A stretch of DNA of 64,000 nucleotides from Caballeronia catudaia (GCF_001544755.2 NZ_FCOF02000013.1:62001-126000), one strand, 5' to 3'. Shown: positions 25,069-34,054, numbered from the stretch's first letter. The notes: a model not told the origin generated them from the sequence alone. Translations and numbers: made by a program.

Positions 25069-26532
25069 ATGCAAACGCAACTCTTCATCGATGGCCGCTT
25101 CGTGCCCGCCCTGTCCGGCGAAACGCTCGCGACCCTGAATCCGCACGACAACAGCGTGATCGCGCAAGTGTCGATGGCTGGCCGCGAAGATATCGACCGC
25201 GCGGTCGATGCCGCGAAAAAGGCGTTCCCGAAGTGGAGCGCGATGGCCGCCGCCGATCGCGGTCGCCTGCTTTTGAAACTCGCCGATGCGATCGAAGCCA
25301 ACGCCGATGAACTCGCGCGCCTCGAATCGATGGACACGGGCCACCCGATCCGCGATACGCGCAATCTCGACGTGCCGCGCACCGCCGCGACCTTTCGCTA
25401 TTTCGGCGGCATGGCCGACAAGTTCGAAGGCTCGGTGATTCCCGTCGAAGCCGGCTTCCTGAACTATCTGACGCGCGAGCCGGTCGGCATCGTCGGGCAA
25501 GTGGTGCCGTGGAATTTTCCGCTGATGTTCACGAGCTGGAAGATGGCGCCCGCGCTCGCGGCGGGCAATTGCGTCGTGATGAAGCCCGCCGAGCTCACGC
25601 CTTTGTCGAGCCTCGCGATCGCCGAACTGATGGCGGAAGTCGGCTTTCCGGCTGGTGTAGTGAACGTGCTGCCGGGGCTCGGGGCTATCGCCGGGCAATA
25701 CATCGCGGAGCATCCGGACATCGGCAAGGTCGCGTTCACCGGATCGACGGCGGTCGGGCGCAAGATCGTGCAGGCATCGAGCGGCAACCTGAAGAAGGTG
25801 CAACTCGAACTCGGCGGCAAGGGCGCGAACATCGTCTACGGCGACGCCAATCTCGATGCCGTCGTGCAAGGCTCCGCGTTCGGCATCTTCCATAACCAGG
25901 GGCAGGCGTGCATCGCGGCGTCGCGGTTGATCGTGCATGAATCCATCGCCGATGAATTGCTGGAGCGCTTCACGTCGCTCGCGCGCTCGATCCGCATCGG
26001 CGATCCGCTCGATCCGTCGACGGAAATGGGGCCGCTCACGTCGCAGATGCATCGGGACCGCGTGCTGTCTTATGTCGATGTCGCGCGCGAGCAGGGCGGC
26101 CGCGTGCTCGCGGGCGGCAAGGCGCCGGACGCCGCCGCGCTCGCCAAAGGCTGCTATGTCGAGCCGACGATCGTGCAGGCGAAACCCACCGACCGCGTCG
26201 CGCAGGAAGAAGTGTTCGGCCCGTTCGTCGCCGTCAGCACGTTCAAGAGCGACGAAGAAGCGCTCGCGATCGCCAACGGCACCGAATACGGCCTCGGCGC
26301 GGGACTCTGGACGCGCGATCTGCAACGCGCGCATCTCGTCGCGCGGCAATTGCACAGCGGCATGGTGTGGATCAACTGCTACAAGCGCGTGAGTCCGGGA
26401 TCGCCCTTCGGCGGCGTCGGCGCGAGCGGATACGGACGCGAAATGGGCTTCGAAGTGATGCGCGAATACACTCAGGCCAAGTCGGTGTGGGTGAATGTCG
26501 ACGCCAATATTCCGCCTTACTATCCGCGCTGA
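25069..26532 (+). CDS. 4-hydroxymuconic semialdehyde dehydrogenase (aldehyde dehydrogenase family)
   Basis: 487 residues, normal family length. The NAD site motifs (VPWNFPLM, GNCVVMKPAE, FTGSTAVG) precede the catalytic Glu247 in LELGGKG and Cys281 in GQACIAASRL. The C-terminus has NCYKRVSPGSPFGGVGASGYGRE. Placed right after the hydroquinone dioxygenase, it should oxidise the ring-cleavage semialdehyde to maleylacetate, the role of HapE/PnpE/HqdC. A short hairpin (CGCCTT/AAGGCG, 25009-25025) lies in the gap before it and may tune mRNA levels. Confidence 0.85.
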   Translation: MQTQLFIDGRFVPALSGETLATLNPHDNSVIAQVSMAGREDIDRAVDAAKKAFPKWSAMAAADRGRLLLKLADAIEANADELARLESMDTGHPIRDTRNLDVPRTAATFRYFGGMADKFEGSVIPVEAGFLNYLTREPVGIVGQVVPWNFPLMFTSWKMAPALAAGNCVVMKPAELTPLSSLAIAELMAEVGFPAGVVNVLPGLGAIAGQYIAEHPDIGKVAFTGSTAVGRKIVQASSGNLKKVQLELGGKGANIVYGDANLDAVVQGSAFGIFHNQGQACIAASRLIVHESIADELLERFTSLARSIRIGDPLDPSTEMGPLTSQMHRDRVLSYVDVAREQGGRVLAGGKAPDAAALAKGCYVEPTIVQAKPTDRVAQEEVFGPFVAVSTFKSDEEALAIANGTEYGLGAGLWTRDLQRAHLVARQLHSGMVWINCYKRVSPGSPFGGVGASGYGREMGFEVMREYTQAKSVWVNVDANIPPYYPR

Positions 26533-26547
26533 AGCGCATCGGGAATC

Positions 26548-27603
26548 ATGCAATCGTTCATCTATCAGGGCATGCCGTCGCGCGTCGTGTTCGGTGCGGG
26601 AAGCATCGAACATGTCGAACGCGAGATCGAACTTCTCGGCGCAAAGCGCGCGCTCATTCTCTCGACGCCGCCGCAGCGCGATCAGGCCGAAGCGCTCGCC
26701 GAACGCATCGGGCCGCGCGCAGCGGGCGTGTTCGCAAAAGCGGTGATGCACGTGCCCGTCGAGACCGCGCGCGAGGCTCGCGAGTTTGCGCAACGCATCG
26801 GCGCGGATTGCGCGATCGCCATCGGCGGCGGCTCGACGACAGGTCTCGGCAAGGCGATCGCGCTGACATCGTCGCTGCCGATACTCGCCGTGCCGACCAC
26901 CTACGCGGGCTCGGAGATGACGCCGATCTACGGTCTCACCGAAGCGGGCCTGAAGAAGACCGGCCGCGACCTGCGCGTGCTGCCGAAGACAGTGATCTAC
27001 GATCCGCAGCTCACGGTATCGCTGCCGGCGTCGCTATCAGTGACGAGCGGCATCAACGCGATCGCGCACGCGGCGGAAGGGCTCTACGCGCAGGACGCGA
27101 ATCCGGTGATAAGCCTGATGGCGGAAGAGGGCATCCGCGCGCTGGCACAGGGCATTGGCAAAGTGGTGTCGAAGCCCGGCGATGTCGACGCGCGCAGCGA
27201 CTGTCTCTATGGCGCGTGGCTGTGCGGCGCGGTGCTCGGCAGCGTCGGCATGTCGCTGCATCACAAGCTGTGTCACACGCTCGGCGGCACGTTCAACCTG
27301 CCGCACGCGGAAACGCATACCATCGTGTTGCCGCATGCGCTCGCGTATAACCGCGACGCGGCGCCCGACGCGATGAAGCGCATCGCCCGCGCGCTCGGCA
27401 CGGACGATGCCGCGCAAGGCGCATTCGACCTCGCGCGCGCGAACGGCGCGCCGACCGCGCTGAAGGATATAGGCTTGAAGGAAAGCGATATCGATATCGC
27501 TGTCGATGTCGCGATGAAGAGCCCGTACTGGAATCCGCGGCCGGTCGAATGCGCGCCGTTGCGCGCGCTGCTGGAAGCGGCTTACGAAGGACGACGACCA
27601 TGA
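26548..27603 (+). CDS. Maleylacetate reductase
   Basis: 351 residues of the iron-containing alcohol dehydrogenase fold. IAIGGGSTTGLGKAIAL and VPTTYAGSEMTPIYGLTEAG form the nucleotide part; LHHKLCHTLGGTFNLPHAETHTIVLPH is the maleylacetate reductase signature helix. It reduces maleylacetate to 3-oxoadipate with NAD(P)H. It begins 15 bp after the dehydrogenase and its stop overlaps the next start by ATGA. It is the convergence point for hydroquinone and hydroxyquinol cleavage in this operon. Confidence 0.9.
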   Translation: MQSFIYQGMPSRVVFGAGSIEHVEREIELLGAKRALILSTPPQRDQAEALAERIGPRAAGVFAKAVMHVPVETAREAREFAQRIGADCAIAIGGGSTTGLGKAIALTSSLPILAVPTTYAGSEMTPIYGLTEAGLKKTGRDLRVLPKTVIYDPQLTVSLPASLSVTSGINAIAHAAEGLYAQDANPVISLMAEEGIRALAQGIGKVVSKPGDVDARSDCLYGAWLCGAVLGSVGMSLHHKLCHTLGGTFNLPHAETHTIVLPHALAYNRDAAPDAMKRIARALGTDDAAQGAFDLARANGAPTALKDIGLKESDIDIAVDVAMKSPYWNPRPVECAPLRALLEAAYEGRRP

Positions 27604-28418
27604 ACGAATCGCTTACGCAATCCGTCGCTGACGCCTTCGGCCAATGCGCCGACGCGCGCACGAAGGAAATCGTCACCGCGCTCGTGCGGCATCTGCATGC
27701 GTTCGCGCGCGAAGTGAACCTGACGCACGACGAATGGCGGCGCGGCATCGAGTTTCTCACCGCGACCGGCAAGAAGTGCGACGGCATCCGGCAGGAGTTC
27801 ATTCTGCTCTCGGATACGCTGGGGCTTTCGATCGTGCTCGACGACATCAACCAGCATCATGAAGAAGCCGCGACCGAAAGCAGCCTGCTCGGTCCGTTCT
27901 ATCGCGATGGCGTGAAGGAATCGGCGTTCGGCGCGAACATCACGCAAAGCGACGGCGAACCGGTGTTCTTCCACGGCACGGTGCGCGATGTGAGCGGCGA
28001 GCCGGTTGCCGATGCGTTGATCGAAGTCTGGCAGACCGCGCCGAACGGCATGTACGAAGGACAAGACCCGGATCAGCCCGAAGGCAATCTGCGCGGACGA
28101 TTCCGCACGAACGCGGACGGCGCGTACGCATTCCATTCGATCAAGCCGACGAGCTATCCGATTCCAACGGACGGTCCCGTCGGCCAGATGCTCGTCGCGA
28201 CGGGCCGTCATCCGATGCGTCCCGCGCATATCCACTTTCGCATCGACGCGCCCGGCCACGAACCGCTGACGACCGCGCTCTATTCCGCCGACGACCCCTA
28301 CGTGAAGTCCGATGCGGTGTTCGGCGTAAAGCCGTCGCTCGTGATCGAGTACGCGCCGAAGGAGGGCGGATACGATGTGGCGCGCGATTTCACCCTTATC
28401 GCGAAGGAGCGCGCGTGA
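27600..28418 (+). CDS. Hydroxyquinol 1,2-dioxygenase (intradiol)
   Basis: 272 residues from the ATG at 27600, which overlaps the reductase stop. The N-terminal helical dimer domain (DDINQHHEEA, SSLLGPFYRDG) leads to the beta-sandwich with Fe(III) ligands Tyr152 (NGMYEGQDP), Tyr186 (TSYPIP) and His210/His212 (RPAHIHF). It opens 1,2,4-trihydroxybenzene to maleylacetate. Catechol dioxygenases share the ligands, but the DDINQ and GPFYR region and the maleylacetate reductase neighbour favour hydroxyquinol. It gives the island a second ring-cleavage entry. Confidence 0.85.
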   Translation: MNESLTQSVADAFGQCADARTKEIVTALVRHLHAFAREVNLTHDEWRRGIEFLTATGKKCDGIRQEFILLSDTLGLSIVLDDINQHHEEAATESSLLGPFYRDGVKESAFGANITQSDGEPVFFHGTVRDVSGEPVADALIEVWQTAPNGMYEGQDPDQPEGNLRGRFRTNADGAYAFHSIKPTSYPIPTDGPVGQMLVATGRHPMRPAHIHFRIDAPGHEPLTTALYSADDPYVKSDAVFGVKPSLVIEYAPKEGGYDVARDFTLIAKERA

Positions 28419-28750
28419 ACGCGATCTGCTCGCTCGACGACGTGCCCGATGGCGGCGGCCTCGAAGCCGCGCCGTCCGTGCTCGTGTTGCGCCGTGGCGG
28501 CGAAGTCTGGGCGTATCGCAATGTGTGCCCGCACTTCTCGATTCCGCTCAACTATGAGCCCAACGCGTTCTGGACCTACGAAGGCGGATTGCTGATGTGC
28601 GCGCACCACAGCGCGATGTTTCGCTTCGAAGACGGCGTGTGCGTCGATGGGCCATGTCTCGGCGCGAGCCTCAGGCGCATTCCGATCCGCATCGAGAATG
28701 GCGCCGTGTCGATCGAGGAGGACATCCTTACATCGGGTGCGCCGCGATGA
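28415..28750 (+). CDS. Small Rieske [2Fe-2S] protein
   Basis: 111 residues; starts inside the dioxygenase stop (ATGA-like overlap). The cluster ligands are C38-P-H40 (NVCPHFSIPLN) and C62-A-H-H65 (LLMCAHHSAMFRFEDG), with DGPCLGASL closing the fold. No oxygenase partner is encoded nearby, so it is not an ordinary oxygenase ferredoxin. In related operons a small ferredoxin accompanies the dioxygenase and may re-reduce its iron. Its 3' end overlaps the convergent lipoprotein gene by 23 bp. Confidence 0.85.
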   Translation: MNAICSLDDVPDGGGLEAAPSVLVLRRGGEVWAYRNVCPHFSIPLNYEPNAFWTYEGGLLMCAHHSAMFRFEDGVCVDGPCLGASLRRIPIRIENGAVSIEEDILTSGAPR

Positions 28751-30068
28751 AGCTCTTGAACGCGCTGTATCCGGGCTTCGGCGTGAGGCCATCGTTCCTC
28801 AGCAAGCCGAACGCGCCTTCTCCGCCGACGGGATCGTCATACAGTTCGTAGACCTGAATCGACTCGATGTTGTACGTCGACGCCAGCGCGACGAACTGCG
28901 CCATCATCGTGTTGCCGACGAGGTACGCCGCGATCTGCTGATCCGTGCCGTAGTTCGGGCGCACGCCGAACTCGTTGATCCAGATCGGCTTGCCGAGCGC
29001 CTTGAGCGCGGCGAGCACGTTGTGACAGCCGGTGCCGCCGCAGGCGTTCGTGATGTCGCCCTGTTCGGAATACCAGTGCCACGCGGTGATGTCCCAGTCG
29101 ACGACCGGATGCCCGATGCTGCCGTCCGGCTCCATGCCGGCGGCGAGCATCTGGTCGAAGCCATAGTGCAGCCAGGTGCCGCCGCCCATGACGATCTTGC
29201 CCGTCGTATCGACGGATTTGATGCCCGCGATCATCCCGCGAATGACGCCGCGCAGCTTGCGGAACTTCGCGATATCGAACTGCTGCGGGTAGACGCCATC
29301 GACGTTGCCGATGAGCAGTTCCGCTTCCATCTCGTTCGTGACCTCGTAGTACGGATAGCGGCGCGACGTGGCCGTCTGCTGGCCGAGTGCGAAGCCGGCG
29401 TCATACGCTTCGGTTTCGTCGTTGAATGCGCTGATGCCCATCAGCATCACGGGATACACGGTCACGCCTCCAGCCGCCATGATCTGCGCGATACCCGCGA
29501 GCTTGGTCGCGGTGCCCTGGCTGTACACCTCGTTGCGATAGAGCTTTGCGCCGAGATCCTGCAACTGCGAGTGCTGGAGCGCGTCGCTGGAGATATCGTA
29601 GGCGCCGCCTTCGTTGTTGTGGCCGTTCACGCCGTAGAAGAGTCGCGCGGGCTGCTGCGGCGCCGTAACGTTGCCGCCGCCCGCGTTCGTGCCGGAAGCC
29701 GGAGCGGGCGCGCTGACGACGGGATTCGTCGCAGGCGCGTTCGTGACCGGGTTCGACACTGAAGAAGCAGGAGTCTCGGGCGTAACGTTCACGACGCCGC
29801 TCGCGGAAGAAGGGCTCGTCGTGGTCTTCGATGTTTGCGTGCCGCCGGCCGGAACGTCGGGCGCGGAAGCAGACGCCGAAGTCGAAGCCGAAGTGGAAGC
29901 GCCGCCGTTCTGCGTTGCATCGGTGGGCGACGCGGTGCTACCGCCGCCACCACCGCCACCGCCGCCGCCACATGCGGCGAGCAGCACGCTCATGGCGGCT
30001 GCAAGCGCAACAGCTTTGAATCGGACGAGGCGAACGGCCGGATCGCCGGCGTGAATCAGATTAGTCAT
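28728..30068 (-). CDS. Surface lipoprotein with glycoside-hydrolase-like TIM barrel
   Basis: 446 residues from the ATG at 30068; upstream starts would place the signal peptide internally. The lipobox is L-A-A-C33, followed by ten Gly residues (codons 29940-29969) and a Ser/Ala/Thr-rich linker of ~110 residues. The catalytic-looking domain starts near RLFYGVNGHNN and contains YYEVTNEMEAELL (acid/base Glu candidate in TNE) and IWINEFGVRPN (nucleophile Glu candidate in NEFG), as in clan-A glycosidases such as GH39 or GH5. It probably cleaves or binds a polysaccharide at the cell surface. Substrate unknown. Confidence 0.65.
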   Translation of the reverse strand: MTNLIHAGDPAVRLVRFKAVALAAAMSVLLAACGGGGGGGGGGSTASPTDATQNGGASTSASTSASASAPDVPAGGTQTSKTTTSPSSASGVVNVTPETPASSVSNPVTNAPATNPVVSAPAPASGTNAGGGNVTAPQQPARLFYGVNGHNNEGGAYDISSDALQHSQLQDLGAKLYRNEVYSQGTATKLAGIAQIMAAGGVTVYPVMLMGISAFNDETEAYDAGFALGQQTATSRRYPYYEVTNEMEAELLIGNVDGVYPQQFDIAKFRKLRGVIRGMIAGIKSVDTTGKIVMGGGTWLHYGFDQMLAAGMEPDGSIGHPVVDWDITAWHWYSEQGDITNACGGTGCHNVLAALKALGKPIWINEFGVRPNYGTDQQIAAYLVGNTMMAQFVALASTYNIESIQVYELYDDPVGGEGAFGLLRNDGLTPKPGYSAFKSFIAAHPM

Positions 30069-30375
30069 GTCGATGCGCACTACTAAATGGTCAAAAATCC
30101 ATCCATGTCCACCAAGTAGGCGCACGTTCCCCGGGTCGTCCGGGCAAAAGCGGACGTACCGATGAAGGACCTTCATCCCGCGTCGGACGCAAGGACGTGT
30201 GGAATGTTCGTCGATAGACCCCAGCGAGCCGGCATAAGGAGGACGCCGGCGGAAAGAAGGGGTATGGAGAAGACCGCGGCGATGCCGGTCTCAATAGGGT
30301 TTACGGCGGGGATGAAGGGGACTTGAGACGCGACCGGCACAAGCAAACGTTACGACCGCGGGAATTCGGGAATTC
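30069..30375. other. Non-coding stretch upstream of the surface lipoprotein
   Basis: Leader and promoter region for the leftward lipoprotein, downstream of the GntR gene on the same strand. No repeat or strong hairpin was recognised. Confidence 0.35.
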
Positions 30376-31119
30376 TTACCCGGAAAGCGGCCGGTCCGGT
30401 TCGAGCGCGGCGCCGCCGAGTATCGAGTTGGCGTCGGCGCGTGCGTTGTCGAGCTGCACGACGCTCGCCTGGCGCGCCGCGAGCGCATCGCGGTTCGCGA
30501 TGGCGGTGAAGATCGCCTTGTGGCGCGGCAGCGACAGCGCGTGCGTGTTCGGATGACGGCTCGTGAGCTTGATCGATTCGGTCAGCGCGAGCGAGAGCAT
30601 GTTGCCGATATACGCGAGCAGGTCGTTGTGCGTCGCCGACATGACCGCGCGATGAAATTCGAGGTCCGGATCGAGCAGTTCGGCGGCGGTTCGCGCGCTT
30701 TCCATGCGTTCATAGGCGGCACCGATGCGCGCGATGTCGTCAGCGGTGGCGGAAATGGCCGCGAGCGCGGCGGCGGCAGGCTCGATGATCTGCCGCACCG
30801 TCATCAGCGAGCGGAAGAACTCGCCTTCGGGAAGATGGCTGATGGTCCAGACGAGCACATCGGGGTCGAGCATGTGCCATTCGTCGCGCGCGCGCACGAC
30901 GCTGCCCACGCGCGGCTTCGACACGACGAGCCCCTTCGCGACGAGCACGCGCGTCGCCTCGCGCAGCACCGGGCGGCTCACGCCATAAGCCTCGCACAGC
31001 GACGGCTCGGCGGGCAGACGCTCGCCCGGCGCGATGCCGCCGCTCACGATCCGCATGCCGAGCTCCTGCACGATGCGCCCGTGCATGCTCTTGCGTTGCT
31101 TTGGATTGCGGTAATCCAT
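30376..31119 (-). CDS. GntR/FadR-family transcriptional regulator of the sugar ABC operon
   Basis: 247 residues. An N-terminal winged helix (MRIVSGGIAPGERLPAEPSLCEAYGVSRPVLREATRVLVAKGLVV) is followed by a FadR-type all-helical effector domain with the metal ligands typical of FCD domains (DLEFHRAVMSATHN, HKAIFTAI). It is the last gene of the leftward unit binding protein-permease-ATPase-regulator, 18 bp after the ATPase. This suggests feedback control of the importer by a sugar or sugar acid. Confidence 0.88.
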   Translation of the reverse strand: MDYRNPKQRKSMHGRIVQELGMRIVSGGIAPGERLPAEPSLCEAYGVSRPVLREATRVLVAKGLVVSKPRVGSVVRARDEWHMLDPDVLVWTISHLPEGEFFRSLMTVRQIIEPAAAALAAISATADDIARIGAAYERMESARTAAELLDPDLEFHRAVMSATHNDLLAYIGNMLSLALTESIKLTSRHPNTHALSLPRHKAIFTAIANRDALAARQASVVQLDNARADANSILGGAALEPDRPLSG

Positions 31120-31137
31120 GATGCGGCCTGCCGGCCT

Positions 31138-31914
31138 CTAGCTCGTGGTCGTCGCGCGCATCGCCCGATATTCGCGCCTCACGATATCCATCAGCTCCGC
31201 GACCGACGTATTCGCGCTGCGTTGCTCGTACGTCACGCGGCCGCGCTGCATCAGCATGATGCGATCCGCGATATCGAGCGTCTGCGCATAGTTGTGCATG
31301 ATCATGATGATCGAGAGCCCGCCTTTCTCCTTCAGGCGCATCACGAGATCGATGATGAGCGCGGCCTCGCGCGCGCCCATCGCGGCGAGCGGCTCGTCGA
31401 GCAGCAGGATTTTCGCGTTCGAATGCACCGCGCGCGCGACGGCGATCGCCTGACGCTGCCCGCCCGACAAACGCTCGACCGGAAGATCGACGGAGGGCAC
31501 GTGCACGCCGATATCGTCGAGCAGATGCGCGGCCCGCTCGCGCATCTGCTTGTGATCGACGAGACGCAACATGCCCGCCGGCCCGCGCCGCACGATCTCG
31601 CGGTTGAGGAACATGTTGTGATAGATCGACAGCGAGTTCGCGAGCGCGAGATCCTGATACACGCATTCGATGCCGAGCGCGCGCGCATGATCGACGGACT
31701 TGAGCAGCGTCTCTTCGCCGTGCACGTGCAACGTGCCGCTCGTCTGCTGATGAAAGCCCGTGAGGATTTTCACGAGCGTGGATTTGCCCGCGCCGTTGTC
31801 GCCGAGAATGCCGAGAATCTCGCCTTTGCCGAGCGTGAGCGACACGCCGTCGAGCGCGGTCACGGCGCCGAAGCGCTTGACGATGTTGTCGCCGCGCAGA
31901 GCGAAATCGTCCAT
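31138..31914 (-). CDS. Sugar ABC transporter ATP-binding protein (FrcA-like, single domain)
   Basis: 258 residues, so one ATPase domain rather than the usual tandem RbsA type; this half-size form is known from FrcA. Walker A is GDNGAGKST, the signature is LSGGQRQA and Walker B is ILLLDEPLAAM. Its start overlaps the permease stop at 31914. It drives import with the permease and binding protein upstream. Confidence 0.9.
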   Translation of the reverse strand: MDDFALRGDNIVKRFGAVTALDGVSLTLGKGEILGILGDNGAGKSTLVKILTGFHQQTSGTLHVHGEETLLKSVDHARALGIECVYQDLALANSLSIYHNMFLNREIVRRGPAGMLRLVDHKQMRERAAHLLDDIGVHVPSVDLPVERLSGGQRQAIAVARAVHSNAKILLLDEPLAAMGAREAALIIDLVMRLKEKGGLSIIMIMHNYAQTLDIADRIMLMQRGRVTYEQRSANTSVAELMDIVRREYRAMRATTTS

Positions 31915-32924
31915 CACCGTGCTCCCTTGCGGCGAATGCGCCCGACGTGGATGTTGAAGATCATCGCGGCGAGAATCGCGGCCCCGAGAATGATGTTGAA
32001 CGTGAACGCATTGATGCCGATGAGCGTGAAGCCGTCGCTCAGAATGCCGAGCACCGCTGCGCCGAGCAGCCCGCCCACGATCGTGCCCGAGCCGCCCGTC
32101 AGCGGCGTGCCGCCGATCACCGCTGCCGCGACCGCAAGAAACATGATCTGATTGCCGCCCGCTTGCGGATCGATCGACGTGATGCGAAAGCTTTCGAGCA
32201 CGCCCGTGAAGCCCGCGAGCACCGCGGCAAGCACGAAATTGCCGAGCCGCAGCCGGTTCACGTGAATGCCCGCCTCGCTCGCGCCGATCGGATTCGCGCC
32301 CGCCGCCTGGGTATGCAGGCCCCAGCGCGTATGCCGCAACAGTACGTGCATGACGAACGCGATCGCCACGGTCCAGATGATTTCGCTGTAGCCCCACGCG
32401 CCCATCGCGGCGGCGAACTCGGGCGAGCCCGGCGTCGCGGCGGGCGTGCCGCGCGAGACCGTCAATGTGATGCCGTTGATCAGAAAGAGCGTGCCGAGCG
32501 TCGTCACGAACGAGGGCAGGCGCAGATAGACCGTCACTGCGCCATTCACGAAGCCGATGATCGCCGCCGCGATCAGCCCGGCGATCACCGCGAGCCACAT
32601 CGGCGCGCCGGCCTCGTTGGCGAACACCATCAGGAACGGCGCGAAGGCGAACACCATGCCCGCCGACAGATCGATATCGCCGCCGATCATCAGCATGATC
32701 TCGCCGAACGCGATGATCGCGACCGGCGCGATGTACTGCGAGAGATTGACGAGGCTCGCGTTGCTGAGCAGGAAGTCGTGATTGAGAAACTGAAAGTACG
32801 CGCAGAGCAGCACCGCGACGAGCAGGATGCGCAACTCGGGCGCCCAATGAGACATCCAGGCCCCGCGCGGGCTTTCGACTCGCGCGGGCGCCTCGGCTTT
32901 ACGAGGTTCGTTCACCGTGTTCAC
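31914..32924 (-). CDS. Sugar ABC transporter permease (RbsC/FrcC type)
   Basis: 336 residues with about ten hydrophobic segments. MLMIGGDIDLSAGMVFAFAPF and GGTPLTGGSGTIVGGLLGAAVLGILSDG are the conserved CUT2 permease motifs. The N-terminal ~30 residues are cytoplasmic and charged. It overlaps the binding-protein gene by 4 nt and the ATPase gene by 1 nt, so all three are translated from one mRNA. Confidence 0.92.
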   Translation of the reverse strand: MNTVNEPRKAEAPARVESPRGAWMSHWAPELRILLVAVLLCAYFQFLNHDFLLSNASLVNLSQYIAPVAIIAFGEIMLMIGGDIDLSAGMVFAFAPFLMVFANEAGAPMWLAVIAGLIAAAIIGFVNGAVTVYLRLPSFVTTLGTLFLINGITLTVSRGTPAATPGSPEFAAAMGAWGYSEIIWTVAIAFVMHVLLRHTRWGLHTQAAGANPIGASEAGIHVNRLRLGNFVLAAVLAGFTGVLESFRITSIDPQAGGNQIMFLAVAAAVIGGTPLTGGSGTIVGGLLGAAVLGILSDGFTLIGINAFTFNIILGAAILAAMIFNIHVGRIRRKGAR

Positions 32925-34054
32925 GACTTGATCGCGCCTTTCATCGGCACGATTTGCGGCTTGGTAGTCTTGCCTTCATAGCGCGTCGATGTGTTGAGAT
33001 ACGGCTCGACGGTGTCCTTCGTCACGAACTTGAGACCCGTGTTGATGTTCGCCGGCCCGACGAGCCCGCCCGACGCGAGGAACACGAACGCTTCCATCAC
33101 GGTATAAAAGCCCTGCACGTAAGGCTGCTGGTCGATGGTGAAATCGAGGAAGCCTTCGTGAATGAGCTGGATGGTCTGCGGCAAGAGATCGAAGCCGCCA
33201 CCGTGCACGCCCTTCGACGGCAGGCCCGATTCCTTCATGACTTGCGCGACGCCCTGCGTGCTGCCCGCATCGACGGCGAACATGCCTTTCAGGTCCTGAT
33301 GGCCGAGATAGAACGATTTGATCTTCGACAGCTCTTCGTTGACGGTCGCGCCTGTCGCCACGGTTTGAATGTCGATCTTCTTGCCGGATTTCTTGATCGC
33401 GTCGCTGGCGCCATCGAGACGCGGCTGGATGTTCAACTGTCCGGGCGTCGCGATGAAGAGCGCGACCATGCCGCTGTCGACGAGACTCGCGATGCGCTCG
33501 CCCATCTGATAGCCGGACAGATACAAGTCCTGGCCGATATACGCGAGACGCGGATTGCTTTTGCCGCGCGGCGCGTCGGCGTTGTAAGCGAACACGGGAA
33601 TGCCTGCGTCGAGCGCGGCCTGAATGGGCTTGTCGAAGGCGTTCGGATCGACGATCGGCACGGCGATGGCATCGGCTTTCGCGGCGATTGCGGAATTCAC
33701 CGCGCGCACCATTTCGCCGGCGTCGGACGTGGCCGAGCCGGTCCACTGATAGTCCATGCCAAACATCGCGCACGCGTCCTGAATGCCGTATTGCGTCGGC
33801 ACGAAGAACGGATTCGTCGTCACATGATTGACGAACACGATCTTCCATTTCTTGTGCTGCGGGAACGCCGCTTCGGCTGCCTGCGCGGTCGAGATCAGAC
33901 CGCCCGCGCCGCTCACGCCGCCCAGAAGCGAGAGCGCAGCGCCAAGGCCCGCGCCCTGCATGAGCCCGCGCCGGCCCGAGTTGATGATGCCGCTGGTGCG
34001 ATTGCTGGTGCCATTGCTGCCGTCGTTTGCGTCGTCGTCGCGATTCTGCGCCAT
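32921..34054 (-). CDS. Sugar ABC transporter substrate-binding protein (CUT2 family)
   Basis: 377 residues from the ATG at 34054, with GGAGGAAGAC just upstream; the longer frame is not needed. The N-terminus is a long hydrophilic leader with a twin-arginine-like signal (GRRGLMQGAGLGAALSLLGG), ending near STAQAAEA. The mature part is a LacI-like periplasmic fold: KIVFVNHVTTNPFFVPTQYG, AVPIVDPNAFDKPIQAALDAGIPVFAYNADAP, GVHGGGFDLLPQTIQLI. It binds a sugar. The wreck of a sugar-acid dehydratase directly upstream hints at an aldonate-producing sugar such as arabinose or xylose. Confidence 0.9.
   Translation of the reverse strand: MAQNRDDDANDGSNGTSNRTSGIINSGRRGLMQGAGLGAALSLLGGVSGAGGLISTAQAAEAAFPQHKKWKIVFVNHVTTNPFFVPTQYGIQDACAMFGMDYQWTGSATSDAGEMVRAVNSAIAAKADAIAVPIVDPNAFDKPIQAALDAGIPVFAYNADAPRGKSNPRLAYIGQDLYLSGYQMGERIASLVDSGMVALFIATPGQLNIQPRLDGASDAIKKSGKKIDIQTVATGATVNEELSKIKSFYLGHQDLKGMFAVDAGSTQGVAQVMKESGLPSKGVHGGGFDLLPQTIQLIHEGFLDFTIDQQPYVQGFYTVMEAFVFLASGGLVGPANINTGLKFVTKDTVEPYLNTSTRYEGKTTKPQIVPMKGAIKS

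Noticed and set aside
24823..26793. Leftward 656-codon frame opposite the aldehyde dehydrogenase
   Set aside because: A shadow of the dehydrogenase; no start signal and His/Arg-rich composition typical of antisense GC-rich frames.
27600..28418. Intradiol dioxygenase as catechol 1,2-dioxygenase
   Set aside because: The DDINQ/GPFYR region and the adjacent maleylacetate reductase fit hydroxyquinol cleavage; no muconate-pathway genes are near.
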